Shown here piece by piece: positions 10,583-22,288 of a stretch of DNA of 64,000 nucleotides. The stretch covers positions 15,934,001 to 15,998,000 of the forward strand of contig JBHGNT010000008.1 in NCBI GenBank assembly GCA_043228905.1, read 5' to 3'. The DNA comes from Azolla caroliniana. Its lineage: Eukaryota > Polypodiophyta. The stretch's first letter is position 1. Each line of letters opens with the position of its first letter. Under the pieces are notes generated by a model. The model worked only from the letters and a program-made list of their open reading frames with translations, was not told the origin of the DNA and ran no database searches. The translations under genes and the position numbers were made by a program.

Positions 10583-11017
10583 ACGCACACACGAGCGAGC
10601 GAGAAACACAAAGAGAAGGGGGGGAGAGAGAGAGAGAGAGAGAGAGAGTGAGTGAGTGAGTGAGAGAGAGAGAGGCCCTTTCAGAGCAAAATGGACGTCC
10701 CCTTTCTTTTCTCCCACCCCATCCATGCAAACACATACACACACACATTCATTCACTCACTCTTTTGCTTCATTCTTCTCTCTCTCTCTCTCTCTCTCTC
10801 CCCCATTCTCTCTCTAGATTCTCGCACTCTCTTTTTTTTAATTTTTATTGTAATTACTTTACCCTGGTGGTAAGTTGTTAGCACTACAAGCATTGCCTTC
10901 GAACTGTCTTTTTCTTAATTTTTATTGTCATTACCTTACCCTAGTGGTAAGTTATTAGCACTACAAGCATTGCGTACGCATGCACGAGCGAGCGAGCGAG
11001 AAACACAAAGAGAAAGG

Positions 11018-11083
<66 letters not shown>

Positions 11084-11220
11084 ATGAGAGAGGGAGGCCC
11101 TTTCTCCCACCCCATCCATGCAAACACACACATTCACTCACTCACTCTTTTGCTTGATTCTTCTCTCTCTCTATATTCTCACATGCACGAGCGAGCGAGC
11201 GAGAAACACAAAGAGAAAGG

Positions 11221-11278
<58 letters not shown>

Positions 11279-11380
11279 ATGAGAGAGGGAGGCCCTTTCT
11301 CCCACCCCATCCATGCAAACACACACATTCACTCACTCACTCTTTTGCTTGATTCTTCTCTCTCTCTATATTCTCACAGT
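10583..11380. repeat. Triplicated GA-rich module upstream of the iron permease
   Basis: A module recurs three times, at about 10,583-10,830, 10,978-11,183 and 11,184-11,380. It consists of ACGAGCGAGCGAGAAACACAAAG, a long (GA)n run, GGCCCTTTC...CCCACCCCATCCATG, AAACACACACATTCACTC and CTTTTGCTT. The second and third copies are nearly identical apart from GA length; the first is more diverged. Copies are separated by short tRNA-like blocks. Open frames here are artefacts of simple sequence. Confidence 0.8.
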
Positions 11381-11640
11381 GTCTTTTTCTTAATTTTTAT
11401 TGTAATTACCTTACCCTAGTTGTAAGTTGTTAGCACTAGTTATTATAATTACTTTACCCTAGTGGTTAGTTGTTAGCACTACAAGCATTGCCTTCGAATT
11501 GTCTTTTTCTTAATTTTTATTGTCATTACCTTACTCTAGTGATAAGTTGTTAGCACTACAAGCATTGCGTTCGAGGTTCGAAACCCAACTTCCTCACCTC
11601 TCTATTATATACTTCTTATATATCTCTTAATTCACTAGAT
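10835..11640 (+). repeat. Repeated tRNA-like (SINE-type) blocks, plus strand
   Basis: A block CTTAATTTTTATTG(T)AATTAC...CCCTAGTGGTAAGTTGTTAGCACTACAAGCATTGC occurs near 10,845, 10,915, 11,390, 11,440 and 11,510. The last copy is the fullest: its A-box-like CTCTAGTGATAAG (about 11,533) is followed by a B box GGTTCGAAACC at 11,575-11,585. This is the head structure of tRNA-derived SINEs. Other copies stop before the B box. Confidence 0.5.
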
Positions 11641-11649
11641 GCCACTATG

Positions 11650-11715
11650 GAACGTAGGGGTTGAACCCATGACCACCTGGTCTCCATTGGGCAACCTTAC
11701 CAACTGAGCTACATC
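11650..11715 (-). repeat. tRNA-derived SINE head, minus strand
   Basis: The minus strand reads GGATGTAGCTCAGTTGGTAAGG with a canonical A box (TAGCTCAGTTGG, plus coordinates 11,700-11,711). A B box GGTTCAACCCC follows at 11,657-11,667. The 5' GGATGTA can pair with a 3' TACGTTCC with one bulge. Mismatches in the T stem and the absence of a clean anticodon arm argue for a SINE head and against an active tRNA gene. The half with the same B box recurs at 11,940-12,085. Confidence 0.55.
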
Positions 11716-11929
11716 CATCTGGGCATTCTTGCACTGTCTCTCTCCTTGAATCTCTTTTTTTTATCATTACATATTGTAATTAGCTTATTACTAAGTTGTA
11801 TTGTGTGGTAAGTTTGTTACAATAGGAGAAGAGAAGCACTTTGCAACTATGTCTTGGGTTTGAAACTCAATTTTCTCCCTCTCCATGACATACATACATA
11901 CTTCATACATAGATGATAGCTATTCAATT

Positions 11930-12085
11930 CACTAGATGCCACTTGGAAGTTGGAATGTAGGGGTTCGAAACCCAATTCCCTCACATCTCTATTACATACC
12001 TCATACATATCTCTTGATTCACTAGATGTTGTTGTGGAATGTAGGGGTTGAACCCCATGAGTTCATGGTCTCTATTAGGCAATCT
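11930..12085 (-). repeat. Second SINE-like block (B-box half, duplicated)
   Basis: The string ACTAGATG...GGAATGTAGGGGTT(C)GAA occurs at about 11,930-11,975 and again at 12,018-12,058, matching the sequence at 11,630-11,665. On the minus strand each contains a B-box-like GGTTCAACCCC or GGTTTCGAACCCC. These look like tandem remnants of the same SINE family. Confidence 0.4.
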
Positions 12086-13438
12086 CTCTCTCCCCTTATC
12101 TTTTTTTTTTCTCCCTCCATCTCTAGACTCTACATACCTTCCTTCTATCTCCTACCTATCTATAATTTTGATTGGTAGTGTAGTGTGTATGTGTCTTGTT
12201 CTTGTTGACTTTGGTTCTTTCTCCCCTTCGTCTTCTTGCCCCCACCCTAAGAGAAAGAAGGTATTCCCTTTTCTTCCAAAAAAAATCAATAACTTGATTG
12301 GTCGCGCGCGTGTGTGTGACTCATGTCTACGCTTGAGGAACTGGGACATCCCCTCCATGAGTCAATATTGGCCTCTCTATGGATGCTAAAAAATATCTAA
12401 TCTAATCTTCATTTAGAGAGAGGGAGAGAGAAGAGTGTTTGTTTGTTTATGTGTGTGTGGTCCCTTCGCACACATCCATGTTAGACTTCACATTTACAAT
12501 CGAGGAAATCTTGGACCTCCTTTATCATGTCTTGAGAGAGAGTTGTGTGTGTCTGCATGATGGGTGTGCATGTGCATGTGTTTGCTCATGTTAGACTTGA
12601 TTAGGAGCATCTATAGTTGTGGAATCTACGAACTCTCACGTCTAATTTAAGATAGAGGGATAGTTTGTGTGTGGACATGCACGCACATACACACACTCAC
12701 TCGAAACACCATTCGAACAACTGGAATTTAGGGATCATAATTGTCACATTCCTAAATCTACTTTTGCCCTTCTGTGCTAGATGCGGAGATCTTAGAAAAG
12801 AGGGGGATGTGAGCATATAATTGAGGGCCTAACCTTTGATTTGCTAGTTGTTGACTTGAGTTGAGGAGCAATGTTTGTGAAAGTATTCTTTACAACGTGG
12901 TCGGTTTTCATTTTTCATGTATGATATAATAGGAAAGTATGAGAAAATACCATAAATTTGTATGATGAACTTAGCAACTCTTTATGAGTATTTCCAACTG
13001 GCAAACTCAAAAATCTCAAACGAGCGCACTACTTTCCCAACAAAGAGAGAGGAGCATGACAATAAGGTAGAAGGGCACTGACTTACTAGATCTCGAACAT
13101 ACATTTGCTTGCCCTAGTACAATGCTTTTAGCAAAAAATAGTCCAAGTTTCGTATTGAGGTGTTAAGATTGTGAGAAATTACTTTGCACAAAATCTTGCC
13201 TAGCATGATTCCAACATAGGTTTTCCCTACTCTAATAGGTTCAGAAATGAGGCTTATCTCATCCTTTCATATGTTTGTCCCTTCTTCCCATAAAGTAACT
13301 TTCATGTATCCCCACCCTCCTAGTTTCTTCAATATATTATATTCTTCATCACTTTTCGTTGGTCTTGCTTGTCCCCACATGACAACGATATTCATTGTGC
13401 GATCATAGGATATATTATATCTTTGTGGTGTTATCTTT

Positions 13439-13482
<44 letters not shown>

Positions 13483-16130
13483 GCATCCATGTAGAGGCCA
13501 ATATTGACCCATGAGACCTAAGTATAGAATTGTGCTTGATGTGCGTCTCCTTCTGAAGAAGCGATAGTCATACTTCGAAGCACAAAGTCTCTATTGACAT
13601 GTGAATAAGCCATACACATATGAGACGAACCTTCTAGGCAATCTCTTAAGTATAACACTAAGGTTATCATGCCCCCCTTATGTGTCATCATGCTTTCATG
13701 AATTGCAATATATGTCGAACATGTAAAAAGCAAGTGATATTCATCTCTCAAGGACAAATACAAAAAAGGGGCAGGGCAAGTACAAGATAAATCCTCACAA
13801 GCTTAGCTATGTAACTTTGCATTAACCACAAATGTTCTTTTCAGTTTTACATATATGGATGAGCATAGCTTGTCAAACTTTTGTTGTGATTTATTAGAGA
13901 GAGAGAGAGAGAGAGAGAGAGATCAAATCCACAAAGATTGTTTTCTAGATTTGAATCTTCATAGCATGCATCGTTCATGTATAAGTTTTCACTTCTCTAA
14001 TAGGTTTAAATTGTAGCTCTACCAATTAAGTTGATAACCTTTATCCGCCTATAAACATAAAGTAACTTTTCTTTGATTTATTCTGTGACCACGTCATCCC
14101 TTCTACCATGATAACAATCATTAAAAATTCAAAAATTTCAATGAGATATTATGATCATGTATGTATTTCTACGAAGAGAATGAACGAGCAAGCAAGGGAT
14201 AGAGAGAGAGAAAGAGACAAAGTACAATCACGAAACTACATGAAAATCTTCACTAGTTTAGTTCATCTGGCTTCTACTAACTACAAGCTTCTTCTCATAA
14301 ATTAAAGCATTCATAATGTAGCTAAAATTCAACATGCTTTCTTTCCACGGAATGATACCCAATGTTGTTTCACATAATAGAGACGATGAATTATTGTTTC
14401 ATTGAATAGAGACGAATATAATTCATCTAGCTAGAACCTAGATTTAATTCTTCTAAATCAACATGCCTACTCTTGGTATGAAGCATTCTATCCGAGCATA
14501 CAATACATCAAGATTGTATGTTGATAATAGACACTCTTTTTCTTTTATGTCGTGCCAAGATGGCAATCTCATTGAGATTCTAGCATTGGTATGGGAATCA
14601 AATGCCCTTTTTTGAATAATTGAAAATGGGTCCCTCTATTGCTCTTCAAAAAACTCCGCTTAAATTTCTCAATAGTTCCATTGAGAACAATCACGTTTGT
14701 TCACCACCACAACTTTAAATATGTATCTTAAATATATTTAAAATAGTGTTCTCCCTTTATTTAATCTAATTTCCGAAGAAGAAAAAAAGATTTTTGTTCG
14801 AATGATGCCATCACCACAATGAGCTCTATTATTTAATTTTTAATAATCCTCATAAATTCCTGTAAGACAAATAATGTGTTTTCTTATGGAAAATTAACTT
14901 AATTGTTTAATTTGAGGCGAAATCTATTTTATAATACATAACAAAGGTGTCTAGTATAACTCAGTGGAGAGGGAAGGTTCATTAATCCATATCTAAATGT
15001 AATAACACGTGAGCTTTATAGTGTAGGGTGGTAGCGTGTTCCAATGTCATGGGGTGAAACCAGGCACAAATTCTGAATTTTTTGAGGAGATTTGGCTTAT
15101 GGTGACGTGTTTGACGGCTTGGCACATCTAGATTAGGCGTTGTAAGTTTGTTTTTCAGCAGCAAAAGCTCTCATGCGGGAAGATGATGTTAAATATCTGG
15201 TTTGATCTTGTGGCTTGGTTGCGCGATCGGTATGATTCGATTCAAGGGGATTCGGAAGAAGCAGAAAGGGCAAGGTCCAAGTTCTTACTGAAATGAAGTA
15301 GCTCACCCATGCTAGTCAAATCTTCATCGAGGCCTAAGTGGAATTACCAAGCACCTAGGTGGTTGTTTCCACCGATGGCTCCCAATATTGTACATGGGTT
15401 GTAATTATGTATGTATAGCTGACACAAACGTGCATTAGTATAGTCATGTTACCCAGATAATGTTGGTAGAAAAGAGTTAGTTGGGTAAAGTCGAGGTAAA
15501 ATAGGGTTTATTTCAATTTTGCTTGAGTTAAGGATCGGTTGAGTTTTTTTGTTGCTTTTGTTTGATAGTTTTGGAGTTGTTGATCCCATTGTGGATTTGG
15601 ACAAACTTTGTTGTATTCTATTTGCTAACTAATGCGAAGTACTAGTTTTTGGGAAAGAAAAAAAAACATGTGAGCTAAACATATGACATTTGCCACATTA
15701 GTGAATACTCGTGCAACTACTTGCAACAAGAATTGGTATAGTTATGTTGTGTACCCAGAGTCACATTACACCCACATATAAATAAATACTTGAATGAAGG
15801 GTGTTAGACTCTCTTTGAATAAACTTTTACACCTTGAATAAACATACAGTAGGATTACTAACAAGCTAAAGGATAGAGAGAGTTGTGTTGGCAATGGTAG
15901 ACAGTTTAAACTACTTCTTAATTGCACTTTATATTTATGCTAAAATTCCTAATAAATGTAAATAAAAATTTCATATTTTTGTCTTGTATAATATATGGAG
16001 TGACCATATGAATAAGGCGGCAGATTGCGTCACTTCTTCCATTACAACACTAAATTGGGTTGGGCTATACAAGTGTAATTAGAGGGTCCCTTACCCAATA
16101 ACCGTCGGACATAAGGCATCCTTGAAGAGG
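12086..16130. other. Gene-free AT-rich spacer with GA microsatellites
   Basis: No gene with recognisable domains is visible. Pure (GA)n tracts lie at about 13,441-13,478 and 13,897-13,922. A minus-strand A-box-like AACTTAATTGGTAGAGC lies near 14,010-14,030, probably another SINE relic. Short open frames on both strands lack any recognisable content. Confidence 0.5.
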
Positions 16131-16134
16131 TGCT

Positions 16135-16270
16135 TAATACCTTTTGGAAGAGTCTCTAGCGTCTCCACATGCCTAAGAAGATCAAGCTATATTTTGTGGT
16201 AGATCGGCCATAGCGTGGTCCCCATTGGTGAATGGCTAGGTAAACATGGCAGCCTTGTTACGGGCATGAC
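16135..16270 (+). pseudogene. LINE reverse transcriptase C-terminal (zf-RVT-like) relic
   Basis: The translation shows the pattern FWKSL(stop)RLHMPKKIKLYF, then after a frameshift VVPIGEWLGKHGSL. This resembles the zinc-binding C-terminal segment of plant LINE reverse transcriptases (W-K-x-L-W-x-L-x-x-P-x-K-x-K, then an LPxxxxLxxR-like block). Several stops and a frameshift make it a dead fragment. It sits directly left of the putative LTR of Gypsy H. Confidence 0.45.
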
Positions 16271-16719
16271 CGTATAATATCCCGTGGTGAGAATTTACCG
16301 TAGTATTCTATACACATGGATAAGTGTGAGGGTTAAAAGAGAGTGTAAAGAAGGGGAAGATTACTTTTAATCCTCCGAATTGAGACAACCCATTAGGCCA
16401 CGTGTGAACTTGCCTGGGGGCCTTGGGTATCGCTATAAATAAGAGGCCTAGCTACCCTCATTTCATCATCTTTTGACTATGTCGAGACTCTGTTCTTGTG
16501 GTGGGTCAACTCTTGTAGCGAGCGCGCCAGCACCAGGTACGACACGACGCCACAACGGTGGTATGGGACGCCGATCGAGTCTCGAGTCCGTCTCGATCCC
16601 TTCACTCGGGGGTGGTCAGGTGGATCGACACCCTTCTTTCTCTCTCCCCTTTCTTTCTATCTATCTATCTATCCATTCTTTATCCTTATCCTTTGCTTAC
16701 ATTAGTTCATATCTCTAAT
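16267..16719 (+). repeat. 5' LTR of Gypsy H (left limit uncertain)
   Basis: The right end is fixed by the primer binding site at 16,722. A TATA box TATAAATA at 16,434-16,441 lies about 285 bp before it, in keeping with an LTR promoter. The left end is taken at a TGACCG before TATAATATCCCG, by analogy with other Gypsy LTRs; no second LTR is available to confirm it. Confidence 0.5.
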
Positions 16720-16959
16720 AGTTGGTATCAGAGCTCATGTTCTAATGTTTCTTTTGTTGGTTTTGTCTTCTTGATGGATGGCGATCGATCAATGTGCGGT
16801 CGACCTTGTTCCAAACAACAATCAACTAAGGAACTTCGGTAATCTTTCTTATTTTTTTCTATTTTTTCTTCTCCCTTCTAATCATGTATATGGTCATATG
16901 TAATTTTGTTTTCATTAATTCAATGATGTTGAAGTGGTATAATTGGTTATATAAAATGT

Positions 16960-17220
16960 TTATATATGTGCACGAGGTCAATACCTCATTTGACATATAA
17001 ATAATATGTGATTAGTGTCGTATGTGTACGAGGTTAATACCTCAATTGCGTATTACGTTCACATACATATGTTACGTATGCGTATGAGGTCAATACCTCA
17101 ATTTTGTTGTAAATGATATGCGTTTGGTCTCGTATGCGTAAGAGGTCAATACCTCAATTGCGTATTACGATTAACCCTTATTTTTAGATGTTTCGTGTGC
17201 GTAGAGGTTATATGCCTCGA
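16960..17220 (+). repeat. Five ~56-bp tandem repeats, each with a GAGGT/ACCTC hairpin
   Basis: The inverted repeat GAGGTCAATACCTC or a close variant occurs at 16,974-16,987, 17,030-17,043, 17,086-17,099, 17,142-17,155 and (degenerate) 17,204-17,218. The first four are exactly 56 bp apart. Each is preceded by TATGNGTA-like and followed by ATTGCGTATTACG-like sequence. The array lies in the transcribed leader of Gypsy H, about 250-500 bases after the primer site. Confidence 0.8.
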
Positions 17221-18412
17221 TTACGTATCTCGATCACATCATTTTTGGCTATTTGATGTAACGATTTGTTTAATATATGCATATGTGGTCACGTGTATAC
17301 GTATTGGATCGTATATATGTGATAATATACATATATGTATATAAGTTATTACGTGATTTTAATATCGAATGTTTTCCTTTTCGGGAAAAGGATTTTGATG
17401 GCCGTCCTCACATTTTTGTGAGAATGGCGTTGTCACCATCCCTTTTTTCAACAATTTTTTATTGTTGACATCCCCGTTGGTGACTTCGATTTTATTACGT
17501 AAAGAAATGCTTATAGCCACAATGATGTTGAGAACGTAGGGCTTGACCCACTTGATGTGAGGTCGCTCTTATGACACACATATCCAACATCCCTCCCTCA
17601 TTACATGGATGCGATGCCACCATGAGATCATTCTTACGAAAGGCATTCGTAATGACGTAACCATGTGATGGGCCACGTTGGCCTACTACGAAAAGAGGGC
17701 TCATTTGGCTTGACCATTAGGTTGCACTTTGGCGTATGCCATCGTAATTATGAGACTTGAGGTTAGGTAACGTACCAATAAAGTTCGTGGTAAATGAGGG
17801 GGAAATAAGGACTCTTGACATATATGTTTCTTTTAAAATAACATATATGGGCAAATGTCTCGCATACCTCTTATACGCATTAAATATTAAACATTCAAGA
17901 GGAGCAACCTACTTGGTTGGCTCAAGTGTTTAATGCATTTGTTCTTGAGGTCTCGAGTTCAAATATGACCAAGACCATACAACATCGTTGATACATATGA
18001 CTATAACACATATTTGGACTTGAGGTCTAAGTGCACTTCGGGGTCCTTGTAATAGGACTTAAAGAGCTGAAACCACATATGTGGGCACCGAAACATAATT
18101 TATTGTTAACATTTTTTTCGTGTATAAACTATTCATGATGCGAACATACATGGTTGAGCCTCGGGGAGCCGCCATGAAAAAATCGATATAGAGATCAAGG
18201 AAAGACATTAATTTGTCACCCCCATGGTTTTTAAAACACCTTTGTGTTACCATAGTAACCTGGTCTTCAACCTCATCTCATACGTCTAGAGGGGTAAGGA
18301 CGTGAGATCATGATATCGATTAATGTTTGCCCATGATATGTTTACATCAGGACATGATGTTATGACTATTTGTCTGACCTTATCCTATTTCTTTGCCAGA
18401 AATAATCATTCA
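17221..18412 (+). other. Untranslated leader of Gypsy H
   Basis: This part of the long leader between primer site and gag holds no recognisable gene. A tRNA-like stretch (TTGGTTGGCTCAAG followed by CTCGAGTTCAAAT) lies near 17,910-17,965 but is weak. Confidence 0.5.
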
Positions 18413-19369
18413 ATGGCTCAAAATAATGACCCGATGTCATCCGCTCAAGCAGAAGGAACTCAAGGAAATCCTCCTGGACTAATGTCCATTGAGATGTATT
18501 TTTCACAAAAAGGCAATACCTTAGTTTCACCGCTCAACAGATGACCGAACTTCGACAATCTCAAAGTGCTCTCGAGGAACGTGTCATTAGTTTACAACGT
18601 GAGACTAATAGACCTGATGAGCGACATGATGAACCATCGTTTGTCATTAAGCCATTCACGGGAGAAAAAAAGGAAAGAACCGAAGAAGCAATCTGCATGT
18701 GGCTGGGTTGATGGGAGTCTCATTTTGAGCTCTATCCCACGCTAGATAGTACGAAGATTGCATATGTCGGCTGAGAACTAGGGGGTAAGGCTTCCACGTG
18801 GTGGCGTGTGCTCTGAACTTTGGGGAAATTGCCCGACACCTGGATAGATTTTTTTCACAATTTTTAAGGGCCAATTTCTGCAACCTCCCTCTCAAACCGA
18901 GGCAACTCAAGATTTAATGAACCTCTCTAACAGGAAGTTTTCCCCGCTAGAAGACTATGTCCACCATGCTAGAACCTAAATCCAAAAATCGGGTCTAGAA
19001 GGGGACAATTGGTTAATAGCTTGTTTTGTCAATGGCATCCCCAATTTGGACTATCACTGGATAGTGCACGATAAGGATCCAAAATCCTTCGAAGAGGCCG
19101 TTGAAATAGTTCTTCGCTATCAATGCACTTCGAAGAAGGACCACAACAAACCCAACGAAGCGTCTGAGACTAAGCAGTCGCAATTCGCTGGGAAACGCAA
19201 GACACCCAACGAATTCATGGATCATGATTGTAAGCGACAACATCCTTTTTGCGTATTCTGCAAAAACGAGGGTCATACAAAAGAGCAATGTCGAAAGCTC
19301 CAACGGAAAGAGCACGACAACAAAGCTAAAACTGCAGACCATAAAGGTCAGAATCCTAATGTCCTTTAG
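18413..19369 (+). pseudogene. Gypsy H gag, frameshifted
   Basis: Gag would form the particle that packages element RNA. The reading starts MAQNNDPMSS at 18,413 and shifts near 18,520. It then follows retrotransposon gag features: FTGEKKE, ICMWLG(stop)WES, KASTWW, LEDYVHHAR and GLEGDNWLIACFV. It ends with a zinc knuckle CVFCKNEGHTKEQC (19,253-19,294, CX2CX4HX4C) and a stop at 19,367. Several stops interrupt the middle (near 18,709, 18,770, 18,812 and 18,866). Confidence 0.8.
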
Positions 19370-21373
19370 GTCTATACACATCATTTAAGTAATTGTCAAT
19401 GTTCTTTCCCTCACAATGTATTGGGTCCCAATGATTTACTACGTGCAAACGGGTATATCAATGGATCTCCTGTACAATTTTTGTTTGATTCAAGAAGCTC
19501 ACACAACTTTGTGAATGATCGTTTGGTTTAGATATGGGGAATCCAACCCACCGTAAGTGATCACACCTATACGGTGCACTTAGTTGATGGAAGAGTACAA
19601 TACATCAACGGGGCAATTCATTCATTAGGAATTTCTATTGATACTTATATAAAGGAGGTAGACTTCCATGTAATGAATCTTTGTACCATTGATGTAATAC
19701 TGGGTTATCCCTGGTTCTATAATAAAAACTCTTCTTTATCTATTGATTGGGTTCATTATTCAATAACTTTTGTGCTGAACGATTGTACTCATTTTATTCA
19801 ATGTGTAAAAAAACAATCCCTCTCAATTGTTTCCTCTCCATCAATATCCGAATTGTCTTGTTCTACTCTATTTTATTGTGTACTTGATTCGGACATTCAC
19901 GTTTACAATATCGATAATGTCTCGATTCAATTAACATATTTTGAACAACAACTTGATGAAATCTTAAATGATTTTCGTGATGTTTTTCCGAGTGAACTAC
20001 TAGATGGATTACCTCCTAAACGTAATATAGACCATCGTATAGATATTGTACCTGGCGTTGCACCAATAAATATACCTCCTTATCGCTTAAGTTGATCCGA
20101 AGAGGATGAGGTATCTAAGCAACTCAAGGAATATTTACGAATGGGTTACATACGTTATAGTAAATCTCCATGGGGTTCACCAGTTCTCTTGGTTAAAAAG
20201 AAAGAGGGCACATGGTGTATGTGTATTAATTACCGACGCTTGAATAAAGTGACGATCAAGAATTCGTATCCATTGCCCCGGGCTAACGATCTAATTGACC
20301 GTCTCCAGGGAGCTCAGTATTTTACGAAAATTGATCTTCGTACTAGCTACCATCAAATACGTATAAGTGAGGACGATGTTCCAAAAACGGCATTTCGTAC
20401 GCGCTATGGCCTTTATGGGTTTTTGGTTATGCCTTTTGGTTTGACCAATGCTCCGGCTACATTTCAACAAGAAATGAATGACATTTTCCGAGAACAACTT
20501 GGAAAATTTGTCGTTATTTTCATGGATGATATTTTAGTTTATAGCCGTACATTACAAGAACATGCTAAACATGTCCGCTTTGTTTTACAAACATTGCGTG
20601 ACAAACAATTTTATGTGAAGATTTCAAAATGTGAGTTCTTCAAGATATCAATTACTTATCTTGGACATCTCATAACCGAAAGAGGAGTTGAAATTGATCC
20701 TTCTCGCATTGAGAAAATCAAGCTTTGGCCCACTCTTCGGAATATTCGAGAAGTTCGATCATTCGTTGGTTTTATCGGGTTTTTGCGAAAATCCCTTCGT
20801 AATTACTCCCAATTGACGACGCCGTTTACTGATCTTTTAAAAGGTCAAACGCTTAAGTCTACAAAACCTATTGTCTCGAATGCTACACTAGACCTCGCCT
20901 TTAAGGAACTCAAGGACCTGGTGTGCAAGGCTCCTTCGCTTCTTTTACCTGATCCTTCAAAACCTTTTGAGGTTGAAACCGATGCAAGCGATTATGCTAT
21001 AGGTGCTGTCTTATATCAAGATGGTAAACCAATAGCATTCGAGAGTAAGAAACTTGATTCTGCTCAATGTCGGTATACCGTTCAAGAAAAGGAGTTATTT
21101 GCAGTTATACATGCGCTCAAAACATGGCGCCATTATCTTTATGGAAATCGCTTTGTGGTAACTATGGATCACGACTCCTTGAAATATTTTTGTGACCAAC
21201 AAGACCTAAAAGGTCGTAAGGCACGATGGGTTGATCTCATCCAGGACTTTGATTTTTCGATACAATATCGTAAAGGTTCCATGAACACTGTCGCTGATGC
21301 ACTAAGTCGCATCCGTGAAGTTAACATACTTAGCTTCACTGAAATAACATCAGATCTTTATGATCACCTTTGA
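19370..21373 (+). pseudogene. Gypsy H protease, reverse transcriptase and RNase H
   Basis: The protease region shows FLFDSRSSHNFV near 19,490; the family motif is D(S/T)G(S/T), so a Gly has become Arg. An in-frame TAG follows shortly after. The frame is open from 19,574 to a TGA at 20,093-20,095. The RT frame 20,141-21,373 is open for 410 codons with [13 protein letters not shown], the active site FMDDILVYS and, in RNase [23 protein letters not shown] and VADALSR. Only the protease damage and the two breaks between frames make it inactive. Confidence 0.85.
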
Positions 21374-21987
21374 GGAAAGTATCTTGATGACAATTATTTT
21401 GCGAAATATTGGGCAGGAGTTGAGTCAAGAACAGACACCACCACATCCTCGAACGAATACTTCCACATTGCTAATGGTTTGCTCTACCGTAATGGGAAGG
21501 TTTGTGTTCCAGATTTGCTTGAGGTCAAAAAGAGAATTCTTTTTGAATGCCCTGATGCACCCTCAACAGGGCACCCTGGAATACATCGTACACTCATTCT
21601 CATCTCCACTCAATTCTATTGGCCTAAGATGCGTCTTGACATACATAGCTATGTGACTAAATGTCACCAATGTCATGTTAACAAAGCCGAGCGACTTAAA
21701 GCCGTGAGAGTTTTCATCCTTTGGACATTCCCAATAATAAGTGGGAAAGTATATCCATGGATTTTATTGTTAGCCTTCCTCGCACCCAAAAAGGCCATGA
21801 TGCAATCTGGGTTGTGGTTGATAGACTAACTAAAATGGCTAGATTTATTGCTACTAAAACCATGGTAACAGATCTTGGATTGGCTTACCAATTCGTTGAC
21901 GAGTTATTTCGTTTTTATGGGTTACCGATGGATATCGTGAGTGATCGAGATCCAAAGTTTACTAGTGACTTTTGGACGCAAGTCTTT
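21374..21987 (+). pseudogene. Gypsy H integrase, 3'-truncated
   Basis: The zinc-binding HHCC domain is visible (HPGIHRTL near 21,580, then CHQCHVNKAE near 21,664). A frameshift near 21,710 leads to the core with SMDFIVSLPRTQKG (first catalytic Asp) and VSDRDPKFTSDFW (second Asp). The frame ends at the junction with LTR fragment A', before the catalytic Glu. Confidence 0.8.
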
Positions 21988-22288
21988 TGAAGAGAAATGC
22001 ACGGAATATCGCTCGGCCACAACCGAGTAGTAAATCACTTCTATAAGAATCAAACACAGAAACGAGAAGTGGAGAGTACACAAAGAAAATGACACAGGAT
22101 GTTTACGTGGAAAACCCTAATAGGGAAAAACCACGGGAGCCCACAGACTCCGAACTATCACTATGAAGAGAAGGGGTACAACCACAGACTTGGAGGCAAC
22201 GACCTCGAGCTCTATTTCTTCGCATAGTGGCGGTTACAACAGAGTATCGCTCTGTATCTCTCTCTCTCACTCTCTCTTTGTACAACAA
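21988..22288 (-). mobile_element. Fragment of a Copia A-type LTR (A')
   Basis: The minus strand matches the last 300 bp of LTR A: the GAGTCTGTGG...CTCCCGTGG block, TTTTCCACGT, TTTGATTCT and CTCGGTTGTGGCCGAGCG. Its 3' end (TTTCTCTTCA) abuts Gypsy H at 21,987. Its other side is interrupted by Copia B1 at 22,289. A longer Copia A' was probably inserted in Gypsy H and then mostly lost. Confidence 0.75.

Larger units (their letters stand above)
16267..21987 (+). mobile_element. Gypsy element H, truncated in integrase
   Basis: This is a Ty3/Gypsy element with a 5' LTR, a primer site TTGGTATCAGAGC (16,722-16,734, complementary to initiator tRNA-Met) and a long leader. Gag, protease, RT, RNase H and integrase follow. 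It ends inside the integrase core at 21,987, where a reversed Copia A-type LTR end abuts. It is AT-rich compared with the Gypsy G and E/F families and less riddled with stops in pol. Confidence 0.85.

Noticed and set aside
10925-11419. 164-codon open frame with long Glu-Arg runs
   Set aside because: It is a translation of the (GA)n microsatellite modules.
11650-11715. Functional tRNA gene
   Set aside because: The A and B boxes are good, but the acceptor stem needs a bulge, the T stem has mismatches and no clean anticodon arm forms; a SINE head is more likely.
15240-15420. Possible RNase H-like reading (VVVSTDGSQ)
   Set aside because: The similarity is limited to a few residues without flanking support.
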